Shown piece after piece: positions 44,519-53,194 of a stretch of 64,000 bases of DNA. Both the position numbers and the translations under genes were made by a program. The stretch is from Microvirga soli (GTDB lineage Bacteria; Pseudomonadota; Alphaproteobacteria; Rhizobiales; Beijerinckiaceae), in contig NZ_JAERQE010000012.1 of NCBI RefSeq assembly GCF_016734765.1, positions 1 to 64,000 on the forward strand, in the 5' to 3' direction. The notes beneath the pieces were generated by a model, which saw only the letters and a program-made list of their open reading frames with translations, searched no databases and was not told the DNA's origin. How positions within the stretch are numbered: position 1 is the stretch's first letter; each line of letters starts with the position of its first letter.

Positions 44519-45547
44519 TCTGCTTCCGGATGCACGACTATCTTCTCGGTTGCCAATGTTGTGACAGGCGGTTGGCGCAGAGGGTCGCTCTCAGTGTCCC
44601 GCCGCCTGATCTGTTGTGAACTATCCCATGCGCCTATCTGCCAGGCGCTAATTGGGTTTCTGGAGCCTTCCGGGCACATCTCCCGGAAAGACTCTACACA
44701 AGGTGGGGACAGGTGTGAGATCACTTGCGGGATTGGTGTTGAGGGATGCATCGCGCCAAGCGTCTGTGAGACGTCACAAAGGGCATCTTCTGGCCAGAAC
44801 AGAAGGCTGATGCTGCAGAGGCTTTGTCGCGCGACAATACCGAGCGACGGTGCTCTGGACTACGACCAAGGGACGAGTTCCCTGACCTGCGGAGTGCTGT
44901 TCGTCCCGCAGTGCCCGGGCGCCTGTCGTATGACGGAGGACCCATCGCACGCGACGATCCGGTTCGCGATTGTCTTCCACGTGACGAACAGCCTCAACAG
45001 CAGAGCACGGGTAAAGGCAATGCTCCACCGGTCTTAGAGACGCCTCACAACTTCACTGCCAACCCGCGGGACGGCAGGGACAGCGCTCGTGGGTCGTGAA
45101 AGCTGACGTGGATGGTGTCATTGCTCTCTGGCAGTACCATGGCGCGTTGTCATCCAGGTGGCAGCACCGCCTGCGGTGACAGGCCCGGTCAGACCTTAGC
45201 CTCGGACCTTCGGACGATGACATGCGCCGGCTGTGCCGTCAGCTTAGTCTCGCGAATGGTCGCCATCTTGTTGCCCCTAGATGGAGACAGCCATTCGCTG
45301 ACTTCAGGGATCAGGAGCGATGGCCGCTCTTGGTCCCTCTTTTCATGCGCAGGACCCGATGAAATCCTCTGGGTAGAGAATGGAACCTGGCGGTTCGATT
45401 CCTGCGGTTGATCCTGCACCACGGTGGTTGATACCTGTTCGAGGGTCCAAAGGTCCTGCGGGAATTGGGCCAAAGGTCCGATTTGCGGAAGTCGGAACTG
45501 CGGTAATCATCAGCGACAACGATGAAACTTCTCTCAATCTCGATCAC
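44519..45547. other. about 1 kb without a recognisable gene
   Basis: Several short frames on both strands overlap one another and have no family character or ribosome binding site. No tRNA was found: the ggttcgattc stretch near 45394 lacks a matching T-arm stem. The TlpA-like frame is open upstream to 45380 but without a credible start there. Confidence 0.4.
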
Positions 45548-46165
45548 ATGTCATTCCGCATCGACCGTACCATGAGGTTCCGCCACACCGGTTCAGGAGC
45601 GAACACCAGGTGGGCAATCCTGATCTTGCTTGGCGTTGTCCTTGGGCCTGGCACCGTCGGCGCTAAGAACAGGCCCGCCCATCTGGTGGTCCATGAGATG
45701 CCGCGCTCCCTGCCGGACATCTCGTTCACTGACGAGACGGCAAGGTCGCTCAAGCTGTCCGACCTTCGCGACAGGGTGGTTGTGCTGAATGTCTGGGCGA
45801 CTTGGTGCTTCCCTTGCCGCGAGGAGATGCCCAGCCTTGACCGACTTCAGGCGAAATTTGACCCGCGGGATGTCGCCGTGATCGCCCTGTCCATTGACAG
45901 GAAAGGTCCCAGCGCTGTGCGCAAGTTCTTCGACGAGGTTGGGGTGAGAAACCTAAGTCTTCATAATGACGAGAGCGCCCAAGCCATGCGCGATCTAGGC
46001 CTCGTCGGCCTGCCGGGGACTCTGGTGATTGATCGGGCTGGACGGGAGATCGGCCGTCTCGTGGGCGGCGCGGAGTGGGATAATCCGGGGACAGTCGAAT
46101 TCCTGAAAAGCCAGGTTGAACAAACATCCCAAGGCGCTGCCCCAAAACAGGCGAGTGCCTCGTGA
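45548..46165 (+). CDS. TlpA/ResA-like periplasmic thioredoxin
   Basis: 205 residues from the ATG at 45548; the next ATG (45572) is about equally likely, and neither has a strong ribosome binding site. One hydrophobic N-terminal segment (W-A-I-L-I-L-L-G-V-V-L-G) is an export signal or anchor. The redoxin domain has L-P-D-I-S-F-T-D, L-S-D-L-R-D-R-V-V-V-L-N-V-W-A-T-W and the redox site C-F-P-C. The cis-Pro loop G-L-P-G-T-L-V-I-D follows. TlpA-type proteins reduce disulfides in cytochrome c and CuA-site maturation. The PCuAC gene follows 19 bp downstream, so the pair likely serves copper delivery to cytochrome oxidase, TlpA keeping cysteines reduced. Confidence 0.88.
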   Translation: MSFRIDRTMRFRHTGSGANTRWAILILLGVVLGPGTVGAKNRPAHLVVHEMPRSLPDISFTDETARSLKLSDLRDRVVVLNVWATWCFPCREEMPSLDRLQAKFDPRDVAVIALSIDRKGPSAVRKFFDEVGVRNLSLHNDESAQAMRDLGLVGLPGTLVIDRAGREIGRLVGGAEWDNPGTVEFLKSQVEQTSQGAAPKQASAS

Positions 46166-46184
46166 TCTCACCGGAGAGCATATC

Positions 46185-46703
46185 ATGAAAACTATCTTTT
46201 CTGCCGTTGTAGGCGCCGTCCTCCTGGGCGCCGTGGCCGGCATAAACATCCGGCATGCCTCCGCCCAAACGGCAGAGCCCCCCACCTACCGCATCGGTTC
46301 CATCGTGATCGAGGTGCCCTGGTCGAGAGAGGCGCCTGGAGGGGTCAAACGGGCCGTTGGCTACATGCGCATCACCAACACAGGGCAGCAGGCGGACAGG
46401 TTGCTGGGCGGCACGGCAGCCGAAACGGGACGCCTCGAGATTCATCAATCCGTCACCTCTGACGGATTCACTCGCATGCAAGCTGTGGCGGAAGGTCTTG
46501 TGATTGACCCGGGAGAAACGGTGGAGCTGAAGCCAGGTGCCGTGCACGCGATGCTCGTAGATCTGCACCGAGGACCAAAGGCCGGTGAAATCATCAAGGG
46601 CACGCTCGTGTTCGAGAAGGCCGGTATTGTGGAAATTGAGTACCAGATCGGCCGCGCCGGTGTCCGAAACGCGCCGACGGCAGCCGCGGGCCACCACCAC
46701 TGA
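46185..46703 (+). CDS. PCuAC copper chaperone
   Basis: 172 residues from the ATG at 46185, with a ggagag ribosome binding site. An N-terminal signal peptide ends near A-S-A-Q (~residue 29), so the protein is periplasmic. The cupredoxin-like fold shows P-W-S-R near the start and Y-M-R-I-T-N-T-G. The copper(I) ligands fit the PCuAC pattern: a His (E-I-H-Q-S) followed ten residues later by Met (F-T-R-M), and a final H-A-M. The C-terminus is His-rich (G-H-H-H), which may bind extra copper. Known PCuAC proteins insert copper into the CuA site of cytochrome oxidase together with Sco/TlpA proteins, matching its TlpA neighbour. Confidence 0.92.
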   Translation: MKTIFSAVVGAVLLGAVAGINIRHASAQTAEPPTYRIGSIVIEVPWSREAPGGVKRAVGYMRITNTGQQADRLLGGTAAETGRLEIHQSVTSDGFTRMQAVAEGLVIDPGETVELKPGAVHAMLVDLHRGPKAGEIIKGTLVFEKAGIVEIEYQIGRAGVRNAPTAAAGHHH

Positions 46704-47010
46704 TGCTGGAAGGTCGTTACCACGTGACTTACATCGCGGCTGGTTCCAGGCCTGAGAAAGCCGTAATTCAAAAAGGGCAGGGCGGCTTTCCAGAGACCAA
46801 GCGACCGGCTCTCACCTAACTCTCCTGCAACATCCCAACCCATGAAGTTCCATGCGCAGGAGAAGCCGATCTAGGGACGATGTTGCAGATATCAGGCCGT
46901 TGATGGAAAGCATTCAGGCGAGCGGCGCCGTGTCCTAGCGCTAGATGCGGCAGCCCTGATCGCGCAGGGATCAGGACATCCAACGATGGTGAGTGGGGCG
47001 CTGTGCAGGT
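46704..47010. other. intergenic, nothing seen
   Basis: About 300 bases after the PCuAC gene hold no recognisable gene, terminator or promoter. Confidence 0.4.
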
Positions 47011-47238
47011 TCAGCGGGTGGTGGGGCGAGCAATGTGAGCTGCTGGCGACAGGGCCGCGTCAGGCTCAACCCCGCGCTCGGCTCTGGTTCTCAGGAGGGC
47101 CAGAAGAAGGCCTGCCATGAGGCACAAGAGGCTCCCTCCAAACGGGGCTCCGAGCAGCGCTATGAGTATCCCGGAGGGCAAGAGTATCGCAAATGTAGCG
47201 AACCCGCCCAGTAGGGCCGCAACCAATAACAAAGCCAT
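47011..47238 (-). CDS. small two-helix membrane protein, unknown
   Basis: 75 residues. An agagga ribosome binding site about six bases before the ATG at 47238 supports the start. The N-terminal half has two hydrophobic segments (M-A-L-L-L-V-A-A-L-L-G-G, then L-L-C-L-M-A-G-L-L-L-A-L-L) with a short turn, followed by a charged Arg/Glu tail. No family is recognised. It stands alone between PCuAC and other small hypothetical genes. Confidence 0.5.
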   Translation of the reverse strand: MALLLVAALLGGFATFAILLPSGILIALLGAPFGGSLLCLMAGLLLALLRTRAERGVEPDAALSPAAHIARPTTR

Positions 47239-47500
47239 ACTGTCCTCTGCCTGTAGAGACGACCACTATGAGGTAACTCTTTCTCGGCTGTCCAGTTCAA
47301 AACACGGAGCAGCCTTGTAGCTAAGCTCTGGCGAATTGCCGCTGGGTTTACACGTCAAGGGCAGCAGGCCGGCCGGGCAGAAATCTACAGCCACTCACGT
47401 GATACGAATTACGAGGCAAGAAGAAAGCTCAATCGGAAGCGGTCTGGACGGGCTTAGGTCTAGGGGGCGATCAAGGCCTGTCAGAGATGCTCCATGTGCG

Positions 47501-47764
47501 TCAGGACCATTCCCGATTAGTCTCATCGAAGTCCGCTGGCGGGGCCAGGGTGATGCTGCCGAGCGAGGCGAGAGCCGACTTCCCCTGATATGAATCAACT
47601 GTTTGCTGGCCATCCTCGCTACGAAGCCACGCCTGAGCGCTGGCACGAGAAGAAAACTCGGCCACATGGACCTTCGGAGTGAGCTTCCCGCAAATGGGAA
47701 TGACGACCCGCCATCGTCTCTTAATTTCCAGAACGTAAGCAGGTGGGTGATTTTGCCTCTTCAT
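47501..47764 (-). CDS. small hypothetical protein
   Basis: 87 residues, with a ggagg ribosome binding site five bases before the ATG at 47764. The sequence starts basic (M-K-R-Q-N-H-P-P) and has W-R-V-V-I-P and A-E-F-S-S-R-A-S-A-Q-A-W-L-R. The second stretch resembles the short alpha/beta segments of conserved rhizobial proteins of unknown function. No signal peptide or membrane span is present. The good ribosome binding site is the main reason to accept it. Confidence 0.5.
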   Translation of the reverse strand: MKRQNHPPAYVLEIKRRWRVVIPICGKLTPKVHVAEFSSRASAQAWLRSEDGQQTVDSYQGKSALASLGSITLAPPADFDETNREWS

Positions 47765-47997
47765 AAGGCCCTCCGAGTTCAGTCGGAGAAATCAAAGTGC
47801 GCTGATCCGCATTTCCAGAGGGTTAACTGGCGACTGGTTAACGTTACCACGACAGACGAGCAGGTCAGCGTTTACGAATTGATAACCATACTGCCGCAGC
47901 TTGCGCCCTACCCGGAGCAGATCGGCCGATGGCTTGCGCGCTATTCGCCGCTCTCTCCAAGCGACACTGCCTTTTGATTTCAGCGGGGTTCCAGTTC

Positions 47998-48294
47998 ATG
48001 GAAATCAAGTGGATGTTGACCCAAGAGGATGCTCAACCCAAGCCGGACTTTACAGCGTTCGACGGCATCAAAGTCATCGGACGGGTGTGCCAGATTGAGG
48101 ACGGGCCCGTCCGAGGGTTATGGCTTTGGACGATCACCGTTGCCGAGTCTGCATCGCCCTCTGAGCAACTAACCTGCGGCAGAGCAACTGAGGGCGGGAA
48201 AGCGGGGCGCTGTCTAATCGAAGCGTATCATGCGCTCCTTACGCGGCAACCGTTTGATCGACAACTTTTTGCGTGCCCCTCCGTTCGGGCATAG
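47998..48294 (+). CDS. small hypothetical protein
   Basis: 98 residues from the ATG at 47998; the frame opens earlier but without a better start. It has I-G-R-V, G-P-V-R-G-L-W-L-W-T-I-T-V and a helix E-A-Y-H-A-L-L. This pattern is shared by conserved rhizobial hypothetical proteins. The ribosome binding site (ggggt) is moderate. No function is known, and nothing upstream suggests an operon. Confidence 0.45.
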   Translation: MEIKWMLTQEDAQPKPDFTAFDGIKVIGRVCQIEDGPVRGLWLWTITVAESASPSEQLTCGRATEGGKAGRCLIEAYHALLTRQPFDRQLFACPSVRA

Positions 48295-48954
48295 GGCGCA
48301 AAAAGCTCATGAGCAGCAACCGTCGATACAGTGAGGTTGCCTGTAGCGACCTCGCCATCGTCTTCAAATCGGAGTTTCTGCTGACAATCATGGGGTAGGC
48401 TCTCAATGTGCTTGGTTCAAACTTCGATCACGCCAACAGTCGAACACGCCACAATTCAAGCCGGAGGATAAGCCGTTTTCGGCTGCGTCTCAGGTTCGTT
48501 CCGGAGGGGGGCCTTCACAAAATCTCAGAAACGACCTTATGACCTGTCATCAATGCAGAGGAAACGGCGCGTCCTGATCGTGACCATAGACACTACTGTG
48601 CTCATATGCCCTCTTACGGCCGAAACCCAATGCGCCTTTGGGACGGGAATCTACAGGAACGTCCTGAACCCTCACCCTGAGATCGCATTTCATAGCCGGG
48701 ATAGCGGATCAATCACGCGAAAGGCAGGACGGGCAACGCTTACGTCTGCGGTAGCTCAATGAATCTCGAATGGTTTTTACGGGTGCCCGTCGGGATTGGG
48801 CCGACAGTTCAAAATGCGCAAAGCAACGAAAGTACTGCATCCAGTGTCGTCGTGCACTTGAACTCATCTTTCTTTCCTTATTCCATAAGGTGTGTTCCCC
48901 GGAACATAGCAAGCTTGGCCGCGTTCCTCCCTTCGGAAACAAGGGAGACCTGCA
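48295..48954. other. 660-bp region without a confident gene
   Basis: A plus-strand frame at 48770-48991 contains a small Cys-rich stretch (C-A-K-Q-R-K-Y-C-I-Q-C) that could be a zinc-binding motif, but it has no ribosome binding site and overlaps the next gene. Another at 48553-48762 has no support. The last ~30 bases hold the ribosome binding site of the gene at 48955. Confidence 0.35.
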
Positions 48955-49326
48955 ATGGGCCGTCGACTCATGGGTGCTTTCGCTGGCTTGAGCTTCTCAG
49001 CCTGTTCCATGGCTGGTCCAATGGGTACATACGCGGCAGACCTCATCGAAAGGTATGACAGGGTGGTGCCGCAGGCCAAGGCTTACCGCATGGATCGTCG
49101 CCTGTGCGTTGACGAGCATGGTCCCGATGCCCCGCCTTATGGGTACGGCTGCATGGATCACTGGATCAAAGTGAGGAACACCCATGAAGTGATCCAGGAT
49201 AATGGATCTGGCTATACGATAACAACAGAGACCATCCGTCGCCGATATCCTCCACAAGTCTATGCCCCACCCTATGAAGTGCCAAGTCTATACGAAGGTT
49301 ACTATGCAGGCTTCGGGCAGAGGTGA
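48955..49326 (+). CDS. exported small protein, possible lipoprotein
   Basis: 123 residues with a gggaga ribosome binding site before the ATG at 48955. The N-terminus is a signal peptide (R-R-L-M-G-A-F-A-G-L-S-F-S-A-C). The F-S-A-C stretch could be a weak lipobox with Cys17 as the lipid site, though cleavage after T-Y-A-A is also possible. The mature part has two further cysteines, C-V-D-E-H-G and Y-G-C-M-D-H, a Tyr-rich region and a Pro/Tyr-rich C-terminus. No family is recognised. It is likely periplasmic or surface-attached. Confidence 0.6.
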   Translation: MGRRLMGAFAGLSFSACSMAGPMGTYAADLIERYDRVVPQAKAYRMDRRLCVDEHGPDAPPYGYGCMDHWIKVRNTHEVIQDNGSGYTITTETIRRRYPPQVYAPPYEVPSLYEGYYAGFGQR

Positions 49327-49524
49327 TCTCGCATCTGATTGCGCTAACCACACGTCGGCTTGACGTCATGTCTACGAGAGAATCGGACGAGACGTGGAGT
49401 CCAGTGAGGTCAGCCTCTCGGTAATCCTGGCGCTGTCTCGAAGCTGCCGGTGGTGCGTCTACTGAAAGGCGCGACGCTTGCAGCAAGACGAGCGCAACAT
49501 GGATCCGGCCCTCCATATGCTCCC

Positions 49525-50424
49525 TCAACCCGAGAGCCCGGGCGAGCCAATTGAGTGCTCGCCGGCACGCCTTAGGAGCCGCTCGGCACGCAGCAGGTGA
49601 GGCCGATCCAGCATCTCGCCGTTGACACCGACAACGCCTGCTCCGGGATTGGCTTTGAAGGCCTCGATCACCGCTAGGGCTCGTTCGACCGCCTCCTGCG
49701 ACGGTGTGAAGGCTTCGTTGATAACCGGTACCTGGGCCGGATGGATCGCCATCTTGGCCACGAAGCCGTCGCGCCGTGCCTCGCGGCATTCGGTTTCCAG
49801 GCCCGCCATATCGCGGTAGTTGGTGAAGACGGAATCAACAGCATCAACACCGGCCGCCGTGGCGCCCAGCAGGGTGAGGGAGCGGGCGAGACGGTAAGGG
49901 TCCGTGTACCCGCCATCCGCATCGCGGTTCGTTTCGGCGCCGAGATCAGCCGACAGATCCTCGCCGCCCCAGGTGAGGCCCATAAGCCGGTGGCTCGCTC
50001 CCGCGAAGGAGCCGAGCGCAAAGACGCCGGCGGCATTCTCCGTCGCGATGGCGAGAATGCGGGTGACGCCATCCTCCAAGCCGGACTCGGCCTCGCGCAC
50101 AGCGAGTTTGGCGCCGAGATGCGCTACGTCGGCGCCGCCGATCGTCTTCGGCAGAACGACTCCATCAGGACCGGATCGCATGACGCTGTCGAGATCTGCG
50201 TCGATGAGGCCGGTAGTCAAGCCGTTGACGCGTACAAAAAGGCGCGGGCGCTCAACCTTCGTGCGATGCTCGTCGAGAAACTCCGCCGTGACGCGGCGTG
50301 CTTCTTCCTTGGCGGAGAGGGCCACCGAATCCTCAAGATCGATGAGCAGGACATCGGCTCCGGAAGTCAGGCCTTTCTCAAGCTTCCTGGCGCTGTCGCC
50401 CGGCACGAAGAGAAGGGAGCGCAT
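49525..50424 (-). CDS. CitE-like HpcH/HpaI family lyase (malyl-CoA lyase/thioesterase type)
   Basis: The ATG at 50424 gives 299 residues; the upstream extension overlaps the MaoC gene. The beta-barrel begins R-S-L-L-F-V-P-G-D-S and has I-D-L-E-D-S-V-A (metal-binding Glu/Asp region). F-V-R-V-N, the V-L-P-K-T motif, A-T-E-N-A-A-G-V-F and D-L-G-A-E-T-N follow. This is the family of citrate lyase beta subunit, malyl-CoA and beta-methylmalyl-CoA lyases, which act on CoA thioesters with Mg2+. The one-base TGATG overlap with a MaoC hydratase suggests that both act on the same CoA intermediate, for example mesaconyl-CoA/methylmalyl-CoA or a related C4-C5 acid. The exact substrate cannot be told from sequence. 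Confidence 0.85.
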   Translation of the reverse strand: MRSLLFVPGDSARKLEKGLTSGADVLLIDLEDSVALSAKEEARRVTAEFLDEHRTKVERPRLFVRVNGLTTGLIDADLDSVMRSGPDGVVLPKTIGGADVAHLGAKLAVREAESGLEDGVTRILAIATENAAGVFALGSFAGASHRLMGLTWGGEDLSADLGAETNRDADGGYTDPYRLARSLTLLGATAAGVDAVDSVFTNYRDMAGLETECREARRDGFVAKMAIHPAQVPVINEAFTPSQEAVERALAVIEAFKANPGAGVVGVNGEMLDRPHLLRAERLLRRAGEHSIGSPGLSG

Positions 50425-50903
50425 CAGGCGCTCCTCTTGCGCATGAAGGCCTGACGGCGGCACTCGGCAACGAGAGTGCCGTCCTGCTTGTAAGCCCGGT
50501 GAATGAACTCCACGATGCCGGCGTCAGAGCGCGACTTCGACTCGCGCTTGGCGACGATCTCCGTCGTGGCATTGATCGTATCGCCCTCGAACAGCGGGGC
50601 CGGGAACTTCACGTCCGTCATGCCGAGATTGGCAATGGTCGTGCCGACTGTCGTGTCATTGACGGAGATGCCGATGAGCAGGCCGAGGGTGAACAGGGAA
50701 TTCATGAGCGGCTTGCCCCATTCCGTCTCCGTGGCGCAGAAATGCGCATCGATATGGAGCGGCTGCGGGTTCAGCGTCATGTTGGAGAACAGCATGTTGT
50801 CCATCTGCGTCACCGTCCGGGTCAGGCGGTGATGGATGGTGGTGCCGATGGTGAAATCCTCGAAATAGAGGCCGCCTCTTGGATGCCTGTTGTCATCGTT
50901 CAT
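50424..50903 (-). CDS. MaoC-family (R)-hydratase
   Basis: 159 residues, one hot-dog domain. Y-F-E-D-F-T-I-G-T-T opens the fold. Then come N-M-T-L-N-P-Q-P-L-H-I-D (the hydratase motif with Asn and His near residues 44-51), F-T-L-G-L-L-I-G-I, D-V-K-F-P-A-P-L-F-E-G-D-T and E-V-like strands. Family members add water to a CoA-bound enoyl group. It overlaps the CitE-like gene by one base and precedes it on the same strand, so a two-gene operon. Compared with the ~340-residue mesaconyl-CoA hydratase of the ethylmalonyl-CoA pathway, this one has a single domain. Confidence 0.88.
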   Translation of the reverse strand: MNDDNRHPRGGLYFEDFTIGTTIHHRLTRTVTQMDNMLFSNMTLNPQPLHIDAHFCATETEWGKPLMNSLFTLGLLIGISVNDTTVGTTIANLGMTDVKFPAPLFEGDTINATTEIVAKRESKSRSDAGIVEFIHRAYKQDGTLVAECRRQAFMRKRSA

Positions 50904-50959
50904 GATGGTGACCTCTGATTCTTAAGCCAGCACGTTGAAGCCCGCGCCTTCTGTCATCG

Positions 50960-51733
50960 TCAATAGCCGAACTGCTCCCGCAGGATACGCTCGTCGAGGC
51001 TGTGGCCCGGATCGTGCAGCATCACGAGATCCACGCTGCGGTCCATGGAGACATCGACCCGAGAGACGTTACGGAATTCGGTGTGGTCGGCGACCGCGCT
51101 CACCGGGCGGTTTCCGGGCTCCAGAACCTCGATCTGGATTTTGGCGTAATCCGGAAGCAGGGCGCCACGCCAGCGCCGCGGGCGGAAGGCGGAGATCGGC
51201 GTAAGGGCAAGCAGCGGGGCGTTCAGTGGCAGGATCGGCCCGCCAACGGAGAGATTGTACGCAGTCGACCCAGCAGGGGTTGCGACCAGGATGCCGTCCG
51301 CGCTGAGTTCAGGGATGCGCACCCGGTTGTCGACGCTCAGCCGCAGCTTGCCGGCCTGATAGGTCTGGCGCAGCATGGAGACTTCGTTGATGGCCCTCGC
51401 CGTGTGTGCCACCCCGTGGACATCCCAGGCCACCATCAGCAGCGGGTGAACCACACTCCGTCCGGCCGCTTCGAGCCGGTCGAACAGGTCCTCTTCCCGG
51501 AAGTCATTCATCAGGAAGCCGACGGTACCCTTGTTCATGCCGTAGATGGGCTTGGCGGTGCCCATGAACCGGTGAAGGCTCTGCAGCATGAGGCCGTCGC
51601 CGCCGAGGGCTACGATCACGTCGGCCTGCTCGGGCGCAACATTTGTGTAACGATCCTGCAGCACTTGCAGCGCGCTTTGTGCGTCAGGTGCTGCGCTGGC
51701 TACGAATGCGATGTTGTTGAAACGACGGGCCAT
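50960..51733 (-). CDS. nadK: NAD kinase
   Basis: 257 residues, typical of the shorter alphaproteobacterial form. It phosphorylates NAD+ to NADP+ with ATP or polyphosphate. Signatures seen are A-L-G-G-D-G-L-M-L (the catalytic GGDG), [39 protein letters not shown] and L-T-P-I-S at the fold end. It starts 49 bp from the divergent cutA gene and reads in the same direction as the MaoC gene, 56 bp downstream. Confidence 0.95.
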   Translation of the reverse strand: MARRFNNIAFVASAAPDAQSALQVLQDRYTNVAPEQADVIVALGGDGLMLQSLHRFMGTAKPIYGMNKGTVGFLMNDFREEDLFDRLEAAGRSVVHPLLMVAWDVHGVAHTARAINEVSMLRQTYQAGKLRLSVDNRVRIPELSADGILVATPAGSTAYNLSVGGPILPLNAPLLALTPISAFRPRRWRGALLPDYAKIQIEVLEPGNRPVSAVADHTEFRNVSRVDVSMDRSVDLVMLHDPGHSLDERILREQFGY

Positions 51734-51782
51734 GCCCAGTTACCCTCGCTGCGTCCTATAGGATGCGGAGGAAAGGCATAGC

Positions 51783-52112
51783 ATGGATCGCCCGCTACTC
51801 GTCTATACGACCTTTCCCAATGTGGACATCGCGCTGTCGATCGGGGAGGGGCTGGTCCGAGACCGGTTGATTGCGTGCATCAACGTGCTGCCGGGAATGA
51901 GGTCGGTCTATGCCTGGAAGGGCGCCGTCGAGCATGGGCAGGAGGCGGTTGCCATCCTGAAGACCGGCAAGGGCCTTCAGGATCAGGTGCACCAGGCGCT
52001 GAAGGAGCGCCATCCTTATGAGACGCCGGTCGTTCTCTTCATCGAGCCGACCGGCGGAGATGCGGCCACCCTGGAGTGGCTTCTTGCGGAAACAGCCGCA
52101 GGCCTGTCTTAG
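51783..52112 (+). CDS. cutA: CutA divalent-cation tolerance family protein
   Basis: 109 residues, the family length. The trimeric ferredoxin-like fold signature appears: V-Y-T-T-F-P-N near residue 7, A-C-I-N-V-L-P-G-M-R-S-V-Y-x-W-K-G (the diagnostic stretch) and H-P-Y-E-T-P, ending with W-L. CutA proteins are trimers linked to copper tolerance in E. coli, but their true role is unclear. The stop tag overlaps the stop of the convergent metallo-beta-lactamase gene by four bases. Confidence 0.95.
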   Translation: MDRPLLVYTTFPNVDIALSIGEGLVRDRLIACINVLPGMRSVYAWKGAVEHGQEAVAILKTGKGLQDQVHQALKERHPYETPVVLFIEPTGGDAATLEWLLAETAAGLS

Positions 52113-53095
52113 ACCGCCGGGCTCCACTGAACGGGCACGAAGCGGAAGCTGTTGCCCTCCTTGGCGATGTGACCCGTTCCCGGGAAGGGAGCGTGGTAGA
52201 AGGCAACCTGTGCCCGCTCCGAGGCGGCCATATCCAGCAGCCGGCGGCGCGTGGCGCGGGCCTGGTCCGCATCCATGTCGAAGACCGCCGACCAATCGGG
52301 ATTGCGCACGAACAGAGCTGGGTGGTTCGTGGTGTCCGACATGATCATCAGCTTGCCGTTGCCGGAGGAGAGCATGTAGACCGTGTGACCGGGTGTGTGT
52401 CCCGGAGCTGCCACGGCGGTCAGGCCCGGCACGACCTCTTTGTCCATCTCATACCGCTTTACGTTATTGGCGATGGGGCCAAAGACCCGGCGGGCGCCCT
52501 GGAAGGCGCCCTTCATGCCTTCGGGCGCCTGATTCATGCGCGCATCGTCCATCCAGAAGGTCCACTCAGCAGCCGGAACCATCACTTCGGCATTCGGGAA
52601 GACGGCGGTGCCATCCTTCAGGCGCAGGCCGTTGATGTGGTCGCCGTGGAAGTGACTGATCACGACCGTGTTCACCTGGGCCGGATCGAACCCGGCGGCG
52701 CGGAAATTTGCCATCCAGCGGCCTGAGGTCGGCGCACCCATGTCGCCGTTGCCGGTGTCGATCAGGGTCAGGCGGCCGCCGTTGTTGAGCACGAGCGTAT
52801 TGAAGGTGATCGGCAACGCGTTGCCAGGCAGAAACGCCTCCTGCATGGCCTGCTGTACCTGGGACAATTCAGCATTGCGAACGAAGCCTTCGAGGGGGCG
52901 TTGCGCGAAACCGTCATTGATCGCCGTCACCTCGATGTCGCCGACCTTATAACGATAGAAGCCCGGCGCCTGACCCGAACCCGCCCCCTGGGGGGGAGCC
53001 GACGAGGAAGGAGTGGTCTGAGCCAGGGCAGGCCCGACAATTGGAGTGGCGGCGAGAGCGGTGGTGGCAAGAATGGTGCGGCGTGTGATGGTCAT
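52109..53095 (-). CDS. Tat-exported metallo-beta-lactamase-fold hydrolase
   Basis: 328 residues from the ATG at 53095. The N-terminus is a twin-arginine signal (T-R-R-T-I-L plus a hydrophobic core ending A-L-A-Q around residue 26), so it is exported folded. The MBL zinc motif S-H-F-H-G-D-H appears near residue 155. L-I-D-T-G, G-H-T-P-G-H-T-V and S-D-T-T-N-H are further metal ligands. It is in the group of MBL-fold proteins annotated as N-acyl-homoserine lactonase or alkylsulfatase-like, whose substrates differ. No partner gene is next to it. Export as a folded metalloprotein fits the Tat signal. Confidence 0.88.
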   Translation of the reverse strand: MTITRRTILATTALAATPIVGPALAQTTPSSSAPPQGAGSGQAPGFYRYKVGDIEVTAINDGFAQRPLEGFVRNAELSQVQQAMQEAFLPGNALPITFNTLVLNNGGRLTLIDTGNGDMGAPTSGRWMANFRAAGFDPAQVNTVVISHFHGDHINGLRLKDGTAVFPNAEVMVPAAEWTFWMDDARMNQAPEGMKGAFQGARRVFGPIANNVKRYEMDKEVVPGLTAVAAPGHTPGHTVYMLSSGNGKLMIMSDTTNHPALFVRNPDWSAVFDMDADQARATRRRLLDMAASERAQVAFYHAPFPGTGHIAKEGNSFRFVPVQWSPAV

Positions 53096-53194
53096 GAGCG
53101 TCTCCAGGCATGAGAGCAAAAGCCTAGAACGGCCACGCTTACAGGCAAGGGCGTGGCCTTTCACAAGTCAGCGAGCGGGACAGGGTCTTAACCC

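Noticed and set aside
44774-45037. Arg-rich frames on both strands between cytochrome c' and the TlpA-like gene
   Set aside because: Mutually overlapping, no start context, no family similarity; more likely non-coding.
45385-45425. A ggttcgattc stretch resembling a tRNA T-loop
   Set aside because: The flanking bases do not form the T-arm stem, and no anticodon or acceptor stem could be drawn around it.
48770-48991. A 73-codon frame with a Cys-x6-Cys-x2-Cys stretch (zinc-finger-like)
   Set aside because: No ribosome binding site, overlap with the well-supported gene at 48955, and the motif is not followed by a recognisable domain.
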